Assembly (NCBI GenBank): GCA_029879555.1 | Contig: JAOUQB010000072.1 | Location: 1-8,992, forward strand | Reading direction: 5' to 3' | DNA length: 8,992 nucleotides | Source of the DNA: Nitrospirota bacterium | GTDB lineage: Bacteria > Nitrospirota > Nitrospiria > Nitrospirales > UBA8639 | Part shown: piece by piece, positions 1-5,947 of the stretch | Position numbering within the stretch: the stretch's first letter is position 1 | Layout: the number at the start of each line of letters is the position of its first letter | Notes under the pieces: generated by a model | Databases searched by the model: none | Told to the model about the DNA's origin: nothing | What the model saw: the letters and a program-made list of their open reading frames with translations, nothing else | Program-made: the position numbers and the translations under genes

Positions 1-127
1 TAATATGTGTTGATATTTTTCGAAATCGTCGTTGGAGATCATAGAAGTACCAGGTTCGTACCAGCGTGAGGACTCCAATGACCAACGCACTTAAGGCAAT
101 TAATTTCGTCAACCATTCCATATACAC
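1..127 (-). CDS. Small membrane protein, N-terminal part only (runs off left edge)
   Basis: An open frame begins just after the channel gene stop and stays open to base 1, giving about 40 visible residues. The protein starts with a hydrophobic stretch (LIALSALVIGVLTLV) flanked by Trp and basic residues, then a basic, aromatic segment (RTWYFYDLQRRFRK). This is the pattern of a single N-terminal membrane anchor with a cytoplasmic tail. Two starts are possible. GTG at 127 has AGGAA 8 bases upstream (136-140), a normal spacing. ATG at 121 is a better codon but its spacing would be 14. I chose 127 for the ribosome site. The gap to the upstream stop is only 5 bases, so it is very likely cotranscribed with the channel. 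The family cannot be recognised from this fragment. Confidence 0.6.
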   Translation of the reverse strand, partial: MYMEWLTKLIALSALVIGVLTLVRTWYFYDLQRRFRKISTHI

Positions 128-132
128 GATTG

Positions 133-1662
133 TTATTCCTTGCCGTTCCCAGGTGACTGCAGTTTTTTTGAATTTATGGAATCGACCAAGGTTCGCAGTT
201 CTGTTGCCGCAATTTCACGCCCGCCCAAGCCGAGTGCTAAGGCAAAGGCAATGGCTAGGGCCCCTAAGGTCAATCCAAACGCCAGATTCACAATGTCATC
301 GGCTAAGCCCATTTGTCTTAATGCCATGGCTATCGTTAACACGATGATGGCGATCCGTGCTCCCATGGCCAACAGCATAGCCTGCCCGACCTTACTGGAG
401 CGGATAGCCGTGCTCGCAAAATTGGCGAGATACAGGCCAATCCCAATGATGAGCAATCCGAGTAGAAGGTGCCCACCGAATTCCGAAAATTTTGACAATA
501 ATTCCGCCAACAGTTGAAGGCCGAGAACTTCTGCTGCTTCCATCGATGCAAATAAAAGAATCGAGAGGAGAGCCAATGTGCCGACGATGTGCGAGGGTGT
601 GACGAGCCCACTAGCAGCTTCTTGGGGCAATCCTAATCGAACCAGAAGGGAGTTGAATCCAATGCCTGTCAGAAGATTGGAAACGAGGCCTGACACGATC
701 TTTCCCACCATGTAAGCAATGCTAATCATCAATGCTGCGCCGAACAGATCTGGAACGACTCCCATGATCGTTTCCAGCATGTGGCTGGCTGGATTGGTAA
801 TGGCATCAAGATTTAAGGCTTGGAGAGACGCGATGACTATGGGTATGAAAAGGAGAATATACACGATTAAGCCCAGTACCGAAGATAGCGTACGATTTCC
901 AATAACGTTTGCGAGTCCTAGACGAACACTGAATTGATCGAGACCCATTGCCACTAACACATTGGTGACTACCCGTTGAAGGATACGAGCAAAAAACCAT
1001 CCCAGGCCTAGGATGACCCCTGCGGCGAAAAGATTAGGGAGGAACCCTAGTCCTGTATCCACCATCCCCTTGACCGGGTCTAAAAGGCCTTCCAAAGCCA
1101 AGGCCCCTAAGATAGCTGGCAGGAATAGTAAAAAAGTCAGCCAATATAGCGTTTCTCCAATAGCCTCTGAAGGGGATGTTGTCTTACTGGGTAGAATCTC
1201 ATCGGATTGTTCCTGGAAACGGGCATCGAATTTAATGGTGGCTAGTCCTTTTTTGATGAATGTGCGAAAGGTCGAGGCAAGAAACCAGGCAATTCCAGCT
1301 AGGAGGAAGGCGCTCATGATCCGAGGAAGATATTGAAAGACTTCAGTTAATAAGCGATTAAGCGGTTCATTAACTTGAGTCAAATCTAGGGTTTGAAACA
1401 CTGCCATGAGAACAAACAGCATCAAAATGTAAAAGAAGACATTGCCGGTCCATTGTTGAATCTCTCCAGGTTTTGTGGAATCCCCAGGGAAAAAGAATCC
1501 AGCCATTTTCACGTCTAGCGTTGATCGATGGAGAAGACTCCGAACCAAACCAGCAACGGCCAATGAAGCGATCCATCCCAATGCCAAAATGCCAATGGCT
1601 GCAAAAACAGTTGGAATTTGAGCCCCGGTTGCCATAGTAAATTGGTCAAAAAATTGTTGCAT
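133..1662 (-). CDS. Mechanosensitive-channel-like membrane protein with five tandem TM_helix repeats
   Basis: A 509-residue, very hydrophobic protein. It is built from repeats of a two-helix unit: a helix opening with a Pro or Gly motif (near residues 16, 112, 208, 303 and 396; examples LPNLFAAGVILGLGW and VPDLFGAALMISIAY) paired with a second helix (near 72, 168, 258, 359 and 427). A final helix ends in the motif GLGGREIA (about 478-485). This matches the conserved TM_helix family (PF05552), often annotated as mechanosensitive ion channel or CmpX-like. I see no soluble MscS beta domain, so gating by tension is inferred from family naming, not shown. The start ATG at 1662 is preceded by GGAGAGG at a workable distance. 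It lies 155 bases downstream of the DUF3096-like gene and probably belongs to the same stress operon. A role in osmotic or envelope tension is likely but unproven. Confidence 0.85.
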   Translation of the reverse strand: MQQFFDQFTMATGAQIPTVFAAIGILALGWIASLAVAGLVRSLLHRSTLDVKMAGFFFPGDSTKPGEIQQWTGNVFFYILMLFVLMAVFQTLDLTQVNEPLNRLLTEVFQYLPRIMSAFLLAGIAWFLASTFRTFIKKGLATIKFDARFQEQSDEILPSKTTSPSEAIGETLYWLTFLLFLPAILGALALEGLLDPVKGMVDTGLGFLPNLFAAGVILGLGWFFARILQRVVTNVLVAMGLDQFSVRLGLANVIGNRTLSSVLGLIVYILLFIPIVIASLQALNLDAITNPASHMLETIMGVVPDLFGAALMISIAYMVGKIVSGLVSNLLTGIGFNSLLVRLGLPQEAASGLVTPSHIVGTLALLSILLFASMEAAEVLGLQLLAELLSKFSEFGGHLLLGLLIIGIGLYLANFASTAIRSSKVGQAMLLAMGARIAIIVLTIAMALRQMGLADDIVNLAFGLTLGALAIAFALALGLGGREIAATELRTLVDSINSKKLQSPGNGKE

Positions 1663-1680
1663 GGTGCACCTCTCCGAATG

Positions 1681-1692
1681 AAAAGATCTTTT
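1681..1692. promoter_or_regulatory. 12-base perfect palindrome upstream of the channel gene
   Basis: AAAAGATCTTTT reads the same on both strands and lies just upstream of the ribosome site of the channel gene, within a 155-base intergenic gap. It could be an operator or a small RNA hairpin in the leader. With so low complexity it could also be chance. No clear -35/-10 pair was found beside it. Confidence 0.2.
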
Positions 1693-1817
1693 GTATGATG
1701 GCTCTCGTATTCAAGCGTTCCATGTGGTTGGCGTGTGTCAGATTTTTCACAAAGAAGACAGGTGCCATGAGCAAATTTCCAGTTGCGGCGGCAATTCTGT
1801 CCAATCGTCTGTCAGGT

Positions 1818-2012
1818 TCATTTGGGAGCAAATACTCCAGCCAGGACAGCGACACCCACAAGAATGAGCGCCAATCCAACAATCCATCCCAGCAGGGCCG
1901 GATTGACGATCACGAGGCATCCAAAAATGATCAGTAACGTGGACAACACGATGGAGGCCACATGCCCCAGCCGTTGGGTGATGGCGGATAGTGTTGATAA
2001 AATTGCATTCAC
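1818..2012 (-). CDS. Small membrane protein, DUF3096-like
   Basis: A 64-residue protein with a short polar N-terminus followed by two hydrophobic helices joined by a tight turn (IVNPALLGWIVGLALILVG). The pattern of a Pro, Leu-Leu and aromatic turn between two helices resembles DUF3096-type small membrane proteins; this is recognition by pattern, not a search. The start is GTG at 2012, chosen because AAGGAG (2021-2026) lies 8 bases upstream. A longer reading from TTG at 2039 would swallow that site. It begins 30 bases after the AmaP stop, so it is in the same operon. In Firmicutes the small membrane partner beside Asp23 and AmaP is DUF2273; this protein occupies the equivalent place but does not look like that family. 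Confidence 0.75.
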   Translation of the reverse strand: MNAILSTLSAITQRLGHVASIVLSTLLIIFGCLVIVNPALLGWIVGLALILVGVAVLAGVFAPK

Positions 2013-2020
2013 CTGGTGTT

Positions 2021-2026
2021 CTCCTT
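2021..2026 (-). promoter_or_regulatory. Ribosome binding site deciding the GTG start of the small membrane protein
   Basis: AAGGAG on the minus strand, 8 bases before GTG at 2012. It argues for the shorter 64-residue product over the TTG start at 2039. Confidence 0.65.
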
Positions 2027-2042
2027 TTTGGCTGACCAATCC

Positions 2043-2648
2043 TTAACGTACCCTTGGATGGGATTTTTTGGGACCTTGGGTGAGAGGAGCTATGTGGGTT
2101 TGCAGATGGATCCCCGCAATGGATTTCCCTAAATAATGCTCCACTGAAGACTTGATTCGTTCTTGAACCTCTTGGCCGAGTTGGGTCACGCTGGCATAGG
2201 GGGCGACGCAGATTTGGCACTGAAGATGAATGCCTCGAGAGGTATCCTTCACGGTTGTGGTACTTTCCAGGACCCCATCAATCTTTCCGGCTTCTCGGTT
2301 GACAAGGTCTTGAATACTTCTCATCGAGGCGGTGATTTGGCCGAAGGCATCTTTCTTTACGGACAATTCAGGGACCTTGTTGGATCGTACGCGTAGTTCC
2401 ATCAATAGAAGAATGACGCTGACAATGAGCAACACAACACAAATGCCGACGACCGTCAATCGGTTGACGACTGTCCATCCATTCACGGGATCCAATTGAG
2501 TGAAGGGAGTCAGGATTTGGTGCCATGGCGCTGGCACCCATTCCTGAGGATTCAACAGGCCGATGGTGATGAGCAGAAGGCTCCCGCTTCCTATGAGGAG
2601 GAAGAGGAGACCGAAGAGCACGAGTATGCGATTGAATGCATTCATCAT
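2043..2648 (-). CDS. amaP: AmaP-type alkaline shock membrane anchor protein
   Basis: A 201-residue protein with the AmaP layout: a first transmembrane helix (about 7-32), a loop of about 30 residues containing several Trp and Pro, a second transmembrane helix (about 62-85), then a cytoplasmic Asp23-like domain (about 96-188) with a basic C-terminus. In Staphylococcus aureus AmaP tethers Asp23 to the membrane; the same role is inferred here because three Asp23-family genes lie directly upstream. The start overlaps the stop of the preceding Asp23-like gene by 4 bases (ATGA, 2645-2648), which suggests translational coupling and matched amounts. A second Met codon follows immediately at 2645. The two-helix plus Asp23-like architecture and the neighbours make this call firm, although sequence similarity could not be scored. 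Confidence 0.82.
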   Translation of the reverse strand: MMNAFNRILVLFGLLFLLIGSGSLLLITIGLLNPQEWVPAPWHQILTPFTQLDPVNGWTVVNRLTVVGICVVLLIVSVILLLMELRVRSNKVPELSVKKDAFGQITASMRSIQDLVNREAGKIDGVLESTTTVKDTSRGIHLQCQICVAPYASVTQLGQEVQERIKSSVEHYLGKSIAGIHLQTHIAPLTQGPKKSHPRVR

Positions 2649-2989
2649 GGATTCTTTAGCTTAAAGACGACATCGGCTATTCGGAGGTTTATCCAACGTA
2701 TCCGTTCGGATGTCAGCGTGTGAATATCCGTTCGTATTTTGCGGCGTACGCGAGTTGAAATGGATGGTATTGAACTTTTTTGATTGAGAGTCACAATTAA
2801 CTCGACTTCGATATTGAGACCTTCTGCGACTCGATGGACCCCGACACCCCATACCCGCCAACCGGGTCCGACTGTGGACAACTCGGCCTCCTGTTCCCCT
2901 GGCACCTGGACCGATGGAATCCCGGACACAGTCTTGAGTATGGCCTCTGCAATGATTCGTTCATCAATGTGATTACCTAATTTCGCCAT
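2645..2989 (-). CDS. Short divergent Asp23/Gls24-like protein
   Basis: A 114-residue soluble protein. The C-terminal part (about 74-109) has the Asp23 arrangement of a helix followed by a strand (TRVRRKIRTDIHTL, then INLRIADVVF). The N-terminus (IDERIIAEAILKTVSGIPSV) matches the start of Asp23 domains (helix, then the conserved I-x-G-V-type turn). It lacks the VEVGEREVAIDL signature of its two neighbours and has no charged C-terminal tail, so it is a third, divergent copy. No strong ribosome site is visible before ATG 2989; the upstream stop is 17 bases away, so translation may depend on coupling. Its own stop overlaps the AmaP start by 4 bases. It may be the partner that docks directly on AmaP, but that is inference. 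Confidence 0.72.
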   Translation of the reverse strand: MAKLGNHIDERIIAEAILKTVSGIPSVQVPGEQEAELSTVGPGWRVWGVGVHRVAEGLNIEVELIVTLNQKSSIPSISTRVRRKIRTDIHTLTSERIRWINLRIADVVFKLKNP

Positions 2990-3006
2990 GTAAAAATTCT
3001 CGATTG

Positions 3007-3435
3007 TTACTCCACCCTTCGAGCAATCATTTCTACTGGCTTATCCTCTGGGAAAAATAACCCGCTGACCTGAATGTTGACTTCTTTGACAATCAAGCCC
3101 AAAAGGGATTCGATTTGTTCAATGATAGATTGCCGAAGATTGGCTGCTAAGTCGGAAACCTTCACGCCATAATGTGCGATGATTCGCAGGTCGATGGCCA
3201 CCTCGCGTTCGCCCACCTCTACGACGATTCCTGGTCCCGATAAGGATTTTCCCGAAAAACGTTGGGTGAATTCGGCAATGTGTTCCCCGATTCCCTGTTT
3301 CGCGATGCTGTGGATCCCTTGAACTTTTTTGGCCGCTATTTCCACCAGTTGCGTGACCACTTCAGGGGCAATGGTGGTTTTGCCTAACTGATGTTCGACT
3401 TGATTCGGGTGTGTTGTGATTGTCCCCACTGTCAT
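3007..3435 (-). CDS. Asp23/Gls24 family envelope stress protein (second copy)
   Basis: A 142-residue soluble protein with the whole Asp23 domain: an N-terminal helix region (TTIAPEVVTQLVEIAAKKV, about 20-38), the core signature VEVGEREVAIDLRI (about 72-85), HYGVKV, and the closing strand VKEVNIQVSGLFF (about 116-128). It is clearly a paralogue of the gene at 3544-3984. Asp23 proteins are abundant, form assemblies and associate with the membrane through AmaP. I chose ATG 3435 because GAGGAG (3445-3450) precedes it by 9 bases. A GTG at 3486 in frame would add 17 residues but would place that ribosome site inside the coding sequence. It is 17 bases upstream of the third Asp23-like gene, in one operon. 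Confidence 0.87.
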   Translation of the reverse strand: MTVGTITTHPNQVEHQLGKTTIAPEVVTQLVEIAAKKVQGIHSIAKQGIGEHIAEFTQRFSGKSLSGPGIVVEVGEREVAIDLRIIAHYGVKVSDLAANLRQSIIEQIESLLGLIVKEVNIQVSGLFFPEDKPVEMIARRVE

Positions 3436-3444
3436 AAGGCTGAT

Positions 3445-3450
3445 CTCCTC
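3445..3450 (-). promoter_or_regulatory. Ribosome binding site deciding the ATG start of the second Asp23 gene
   Basis: GAGGAG on the minus strand, 9 bases upstream of ATG 3435. It supports the 142-residue product over the 159-residue GTG reading from 3486. Confidence 0.65.
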
Positions 3451-3543
3451 ATCAAAGTACGCAACCTGGATTTCACCTGCCTTCACGTGTGAATCATGTA
3501 AGAATCAGGATCGCGCAAACATCATCTCGGATAATTTTTGTTC

Positions 3544-3984
3544 TTATGCGACTCTGGGCTCTGGACGTTCAGCCGGCTTTTCTTTGGCTTCTTCCGCAAA
3601 ATACAGACCCGAGACGTCAATATTCACTTCTTTGACCGTGAGGCCCGTCATTGTGTTGATGCGCGAGGCGAGGTTTCGTCGAATGGCCGTAGCTACCTGA
3701 GGAATGCTCACTCCATACTCTACGACCACTTTGAGATCGATGGCGACTTCTCGTTCTCCCACTTCAACTTGAACGCCTTGTGTACTTTGCCCAGTTTTTG
3801 CGGCTCGTTGGGCAAACCCCGTGAGGGTATCACTGAGCCCTAATGTGCCCATGTCATGTACGCCAGCAATTTCTTTGGTGGCGAGTGCGACAATCTTCGC
3901 GACCACTTCATTGGCAATGTGGGTTTTTCCTTCTTTGGTGACCAAATCTGAAGTTCCCCGTTGTTGTTCTTTAGCATCCGCCAT
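3544..3984 (-). CDS. Asp23/Gls24 family envelope stress protein (first copy, operon head)
   Basis: A 146-residue soluble Asp23 protein. Visible elements are THIANEVVAKIVALATKEI (about 21-39), the turn AGVHDMG, the core VEVGEREVAIDLKVVVEYG (about 73-91), the helix IRRNLASRI, and the strand VKEVNIDVSGLYF (about 117-129). It ends in a charged, Pro-rich tail (about 130-146). The start ATG 3984 is preceded by GGGAGGT at ideal spacing, the strongest ribosome site of the left block, consistent with an abundant product. It follows the 407-base gene-free stretch that carries a promoter candidate at 4093-4121, so it is probably the first gene of the stress operon. The role in envelope stress is known for the family; the trigger here is unknown. 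Confidence 0.9.
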   Translation of the reverse strand: MADAKEQQRGTSDLVTKEGKTHIANEVVAKIVALATKEIAGVHDMGTLGLSDTLTGFAQRAAKTGQSTQGVQVEVGEREVAIDLKVVVEYGVSIPQVATAIRRNLASRINTMTGLTVKEVNIDVSGLYFAEEAKEKPAERPEPRVA

Positions 3985-4077
3985 GTTCTACCTCCCTTTA
4001 CAGTGTGTGTGGTAAGAATTGTGAAAAGTCTTTATGGGGAAAGGTTGTCATATTCCTTCCCATTGGTTGCTCAAATA

Positions 4078-4091
4078 AGGAAATTGTTCCT
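4078..4091. repeat. Inverted repeat near the predicted transcription start
   Basis: AGGAA-ATTG-TTCCT on the plus strand, two 5-base arms with a 4-base spacer. It begins two bases past the candidate -10 box at 4093-4098, so it would overlap the transcription start of the Asp23 operon. It could be an operator or a 5' leader hairpin. The arms are short, so chance is possible. Confidence 0.3.
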
Positions 4092-4092
4092 C

Positions 4093-4121
4093 ATTATGGC
4101 TTGTTACATCTATTTGGACAA
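4093..4121 (-). promoter_or_regulatory. Sigma-70-like promoter candidate for the Asp23 operon
   Basis: On the minus strand, TTGTCC (4121-4116, 4 of 6 to TTGACA) and CATAAT (4098-4093, 5 of 6 to TATAAT) are separated by 17 bases, the optimal distance. The predicted start is near 4086, giving a leader of about 100 bases before ATG 3984. A second weaker pair, TTGAGC and TATGAC with a 16-base spacer, lies further downstream. Whether this or an alternative stress sigma factor drives the operon cannot be told by eye. Confidence 0.5.
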
Positions 4122-4247
4122 CGAAACGAGCACAAACGTCACATTTTTATTTTCCTCATGAAAACAAGGATTTGGAGGTCTTGGGTACGGTTCAATCCAC
4201 AAAGCATAGGTGTGGTTTGGGAGGATGAGCAGAGCATAATCACGTAT

Positions 4248-4314
4248 GGGGGCTGGTCCTGACGGGACCTCAAGCAGGCCGGAATGTCGCCTTGGCGGAA
4301 GCCCTATTCCCCCC
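4248..4314. other. GC-rich segment able to form nested hairpins; possible structured RNA or dispersed repeat
   Basis: Paired elements on the plus strand are: GGGGG 4248-4252 with CCCCC in 4309-4314; GGTCC 4255-4259 with GGACC 4265-4269 around a 5-base loop; GGAAT 4281-4285 with ATTCC 4306-4310; and CGC 4288-4290 with GCG 4295-4297 around a CTTG tetraloop. An outer stem enclosing two hairpins is therefore possible, though the outer arm and ATTCC share bases 4309-4310. GGGCT 4250-4254 could instead pair with AGCCC 4300-4304, giving a competing fold. The strand of any transcript is unknown; the fold works on both. I do not recognise a known RNA family: no SRP, 6S or common riboswitch core is visible. 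It could also be a dispersed repeat element. Confidence 0.35.
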
Positions 4315-4391
4315 GATCGTTGAGCCTTATCAAGCAACCAAATCCTGGGCAGGGAACGTGTTTCGGCCTGTAGAAAAATGCTGCGGGTGAA

Positions 4392-4613
4392 TCAACGATC
4401 CAATGAATGAAATTCTCGAGATTTCGGCTTGTGGGTCGCCGTGATTCGCCCTAGAAGGAATCCAATGCCCACGCAGATGGCTATTAAGACAATTCGACGG
4501 GTCTCCATTGTCCAGAAAAGAAAGGTTAATTCGACTGTAGACATATTCTGAAAAGCGATCAGCAACAAAAATGCCCCCAACAAAATGGCCACCGTGGATT
4601 TCAATTTCAGCAT
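4392..4613 (-). CDS. LapA (DUF1049) domain small membrane protein
   Basis: A 73-residue protein with two transmembrane helices (about 7-21 and 40-56). The LapA-family motif lies between them: a hydrophobic stretch, then AFQNMSTVELTFLFW (about 20-34), then a second helix ending in GFLLGR. The C-terminus is short, basic and polar. LapA/YciS proteins of Escherichia coli work with LapB in controlling lipopolysaccharide assembly; LapA-domain proteins elsewhere are often of unknown role. No LapB-like TPR protein is visible in this window. There is no clear ribosome site before ATG 4613 and no in-frame ATG further upstream before a stop. It lies 81 bases after the DUF47-like gene and may be independent of both blocks. 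Confidence 0.75.
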   Translation of the reverse strand: MLKLKSTVAILLGAFLLLIAFQNMSTVELTFLFWTMETRRIVLIAICVGIGFLLGRITATHKPKSREFHSLDR

Positions 4614-4694
4614 AACAAGGCAGCATTCGAGAGCGTGGATAGCCGCGAAAATAATGTTGAACTGTTTAATCGCATTGTAGTGCAGCCCGTTATC

Positions 4695-5073
4695 TTAAAC
4701 GATTTTGACGAGGATGTCGTGGAGGGTTTGGCCGCTGCGCGCCAGGCGGTCGGCGCCGTTCGATAAGTGGCGGTTAACCTCGTGCCGCTTTAGGATCTCG
4801 GTTATGCAGTGTAGGGCGTCAGTGCCGCTCCCTCCTCCCTGCCCTTGGAGCTTGGCATGGTAAGCTTTGGTTTCGAACAGCTCAGTGAGTGCCCGTCGGT
4901 AGGACTTTTCGATATGCCGCTCCGCCTTACGAGCAGACAAGGCGTCGTCCTCGGATGCAGTGGGCGTGGTTGCGATCTTTTCGAAACCCGCCAGAAGGGC
5001 GTCGGCTCCCTCTTGCAGATAAATTGCCATCTCCAGGGTATAGCTATCCGGCCAGGCCAGTGACCATATCCAT
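4695..5073 (-). CDS. Short DUF47/PhoU-like protein, start apparently frameshifted
   Basis: About 110-130 residues, rich in charged helices, ending HEVNRHLSNGADRLA and then DILVKIV. That ending is typical of the last helix of DUF47 (PhoU-related) proteins, which usually accompany phosphate transporters. The usual length is about 200-230, so this is a short form. The best start is ATG 5073, because AGGAG (5082-5086) precedes it by 8 bases, but that frame stops at TAG (5044-5046) after nine codons. Removing one base in the CTGGCCGG tract (about 5049-5056) would join MDMVTGL to PDSYTLEMAIYL in the long frame. Alternatives without a frameshift are TTG 5090, which overlaps the ribosome site, or ATG 5030, with GGAG touching the start. 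It follows PPK2 by 61 bases, the end of the phosphate cluster. The product probably modulates phosphate transport if functional. Confidence 0.6.
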
Positions 5074-5134
5074 CTTGTTTTCTCCTGCAATGACGCTCCA
5101 GTTCTGTCTGGTCAAGCTGGTGATTGCTTTCTCG

Positions 5135-5947
5135 CTAGTTCTTGATGTCGATGCCGAGCTCTCGGCGCGCCAGCTTGCGCAGTTCCCCCGACAGCGGGGC
5201 CGTCTTGAGCTTGACGTGCTTGGATCCCGCCTCTGCAATGCAGCGAAGTGTTTCGACTCGAGCATAGAGCTTATTGTCGGCAGGAATGACGTACCAAGGT
5301 GCCGGGACGGTTGAGGTCTTCATGAGCATGTCGGCGACGGCCTTGTCATATTTGGTACGTTTCGCTCGATTGCGGAAATCCTCATGGGTGAGTTTCCATT
5401 GCTTGTGTGGGACCTCCAGGCGTTCGCGCAGTCGGCGAAGCTGCTCCTTGTGCGAGACCTTCAGGAACACCTTAATGACGCGTACCCCGTCATCGACGAG
5501 CTGGCGTTCGAATTCATTGATTTCGCGGTAAGCGCGCCTCCACACGGCTCTCGACGCCAATCCCTCGACACGCTCGACTAGCACGCGGCCATACCAGGAA
5601 CGGTCGAACACGGCGATGTGACCGTGCTCCGGCACGCGAAGCCAAAAGCGCTGCAAATAATGTTGCCGCCTTTCAGTGTCGTTGGGCGCTGAAATGGGCC
5701 AGACCCTGAAGCTGCGCGGGTCGAGCTTGGACGACATGCGCCTAATCACGCCCCCTTTTCCGGCAGCATCGTAGCCCTCGAGGACAATCATCGCGCGGTC
5801 ACCGGTATGGATATACGCCTGCTGGATGCGCTGAAGCCGAACCTGCTCTTCACCTAAACGCTTTTGATAGACTTCGGGGTCCAGCATCGTGGCATCATGG
5901 TTGCCCGATATCCGGCCAATGTTTTTACTCTTCATGGTGCAAACCAT
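5135..5947 (-). CDS. ppk2: Polyphosphate kinase 2 family protein (PPK2)
   Basis: A 270-residue P-loop kinase. It shows Walker A GYDAAGKGG (58-66), the segment FRVWPISAPNDTER (80-93), Walker B FDRSWYGRVLVERV (114-127), and an Arg-rich lid region RRLRERL followed by KQWKLTHEDF (about 171-191). These are the hallmarks of PPK2 enzymes, which transfer phosphate between polyphosphate and nucleoside mono- or diphosphates; which class, and which nucleotide, cannot be read reliably by eye. Length fits the single-domain form. It is cytosolic, with no signal. The start is uncertain: ATG 5947 and ATG 5935 are both in frame and neither has a Shine-Dalgarno, so translation may be coupled to a short leader frame ending at 5925. 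Its neighbours are phosphate transporters and PhoU-like proteins, which supports a polyphosphate storage or phosphorylation role. Confidence 0.93.
   Translation of the reverse strand: MVCTMKSKNIGRISGNHDATMLDPEVYQKRLGEEQVRLQRIQQAYIHTGDRAMIVLEGYDAAGKGGVIRRMSSKLDPRSFRVWPISAPNDTERRQHYLQRFWLRVPEHGHIAVFDRSWYGRVLVERVEGLASRAVWRRAYREINEFERQLVDDGVRVIKVFLKVSHKEQLRRLRERLEVPHKQWKLTHEDFRNRAKRTKYDKAVADMLMKTSTVPAPWYVIPADNKLYARVETLRCIAEAGSKHVKLKTAPLSGELRKLARRELGIDIKN

Larger units (their letters stand above)
3985..4391. other. 407-base gene-free stretch between lapA-like and asp23 genes
   Basis: No reading frame here looks like protein on either strand: the open frames have no family pattern, and none has a good ribosome site. 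The part nearest the Asp23 gene (about 4016-4200) is AT-rich and carries a promoter candidate and an inverted repeat. The part nearer the LapA-like gene (about 4248-4314) is GC-rich and can fold. No Rho-independent terminator with a U tract was seen after the LapA-like gene. Confidence 0.7.

Noticed and set aside
1646..1882. 78-codon minus-strand frame between the small membrane protein and the channel
   Set aside because: It overlaps the coding end of one gene and the start of the next in another frame and lacks a start signal.
3436..3543. Possible promoter between the first and second Asp23 genes
   Set aside because: The 108-base gap shows no convincing -35/-10 pair; operon readthrough from upstream explains expression.
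4005..4262. 85-codon plus-strand frame in the gene-free stretch
   Set aside because: No recognisable pattern, no good ribosome site, and it overlaps the promoter candidate of the Asp23 operon.
4255..4269. Rho-independent terminator after the LapA-like gene
   Set aside because: The hairpin GGTCC/GGACC is present but is not followed by a run of T on either strand.
4110..4337. 75-codon minus-strand frame in the gene-free stretch
   Set aside because: Its middle is simply the GC-rich foldable segment, it has no ribosome site, and no domain pattern is visible. Kept only as a reason to test the segment for being a dispersed repeat.
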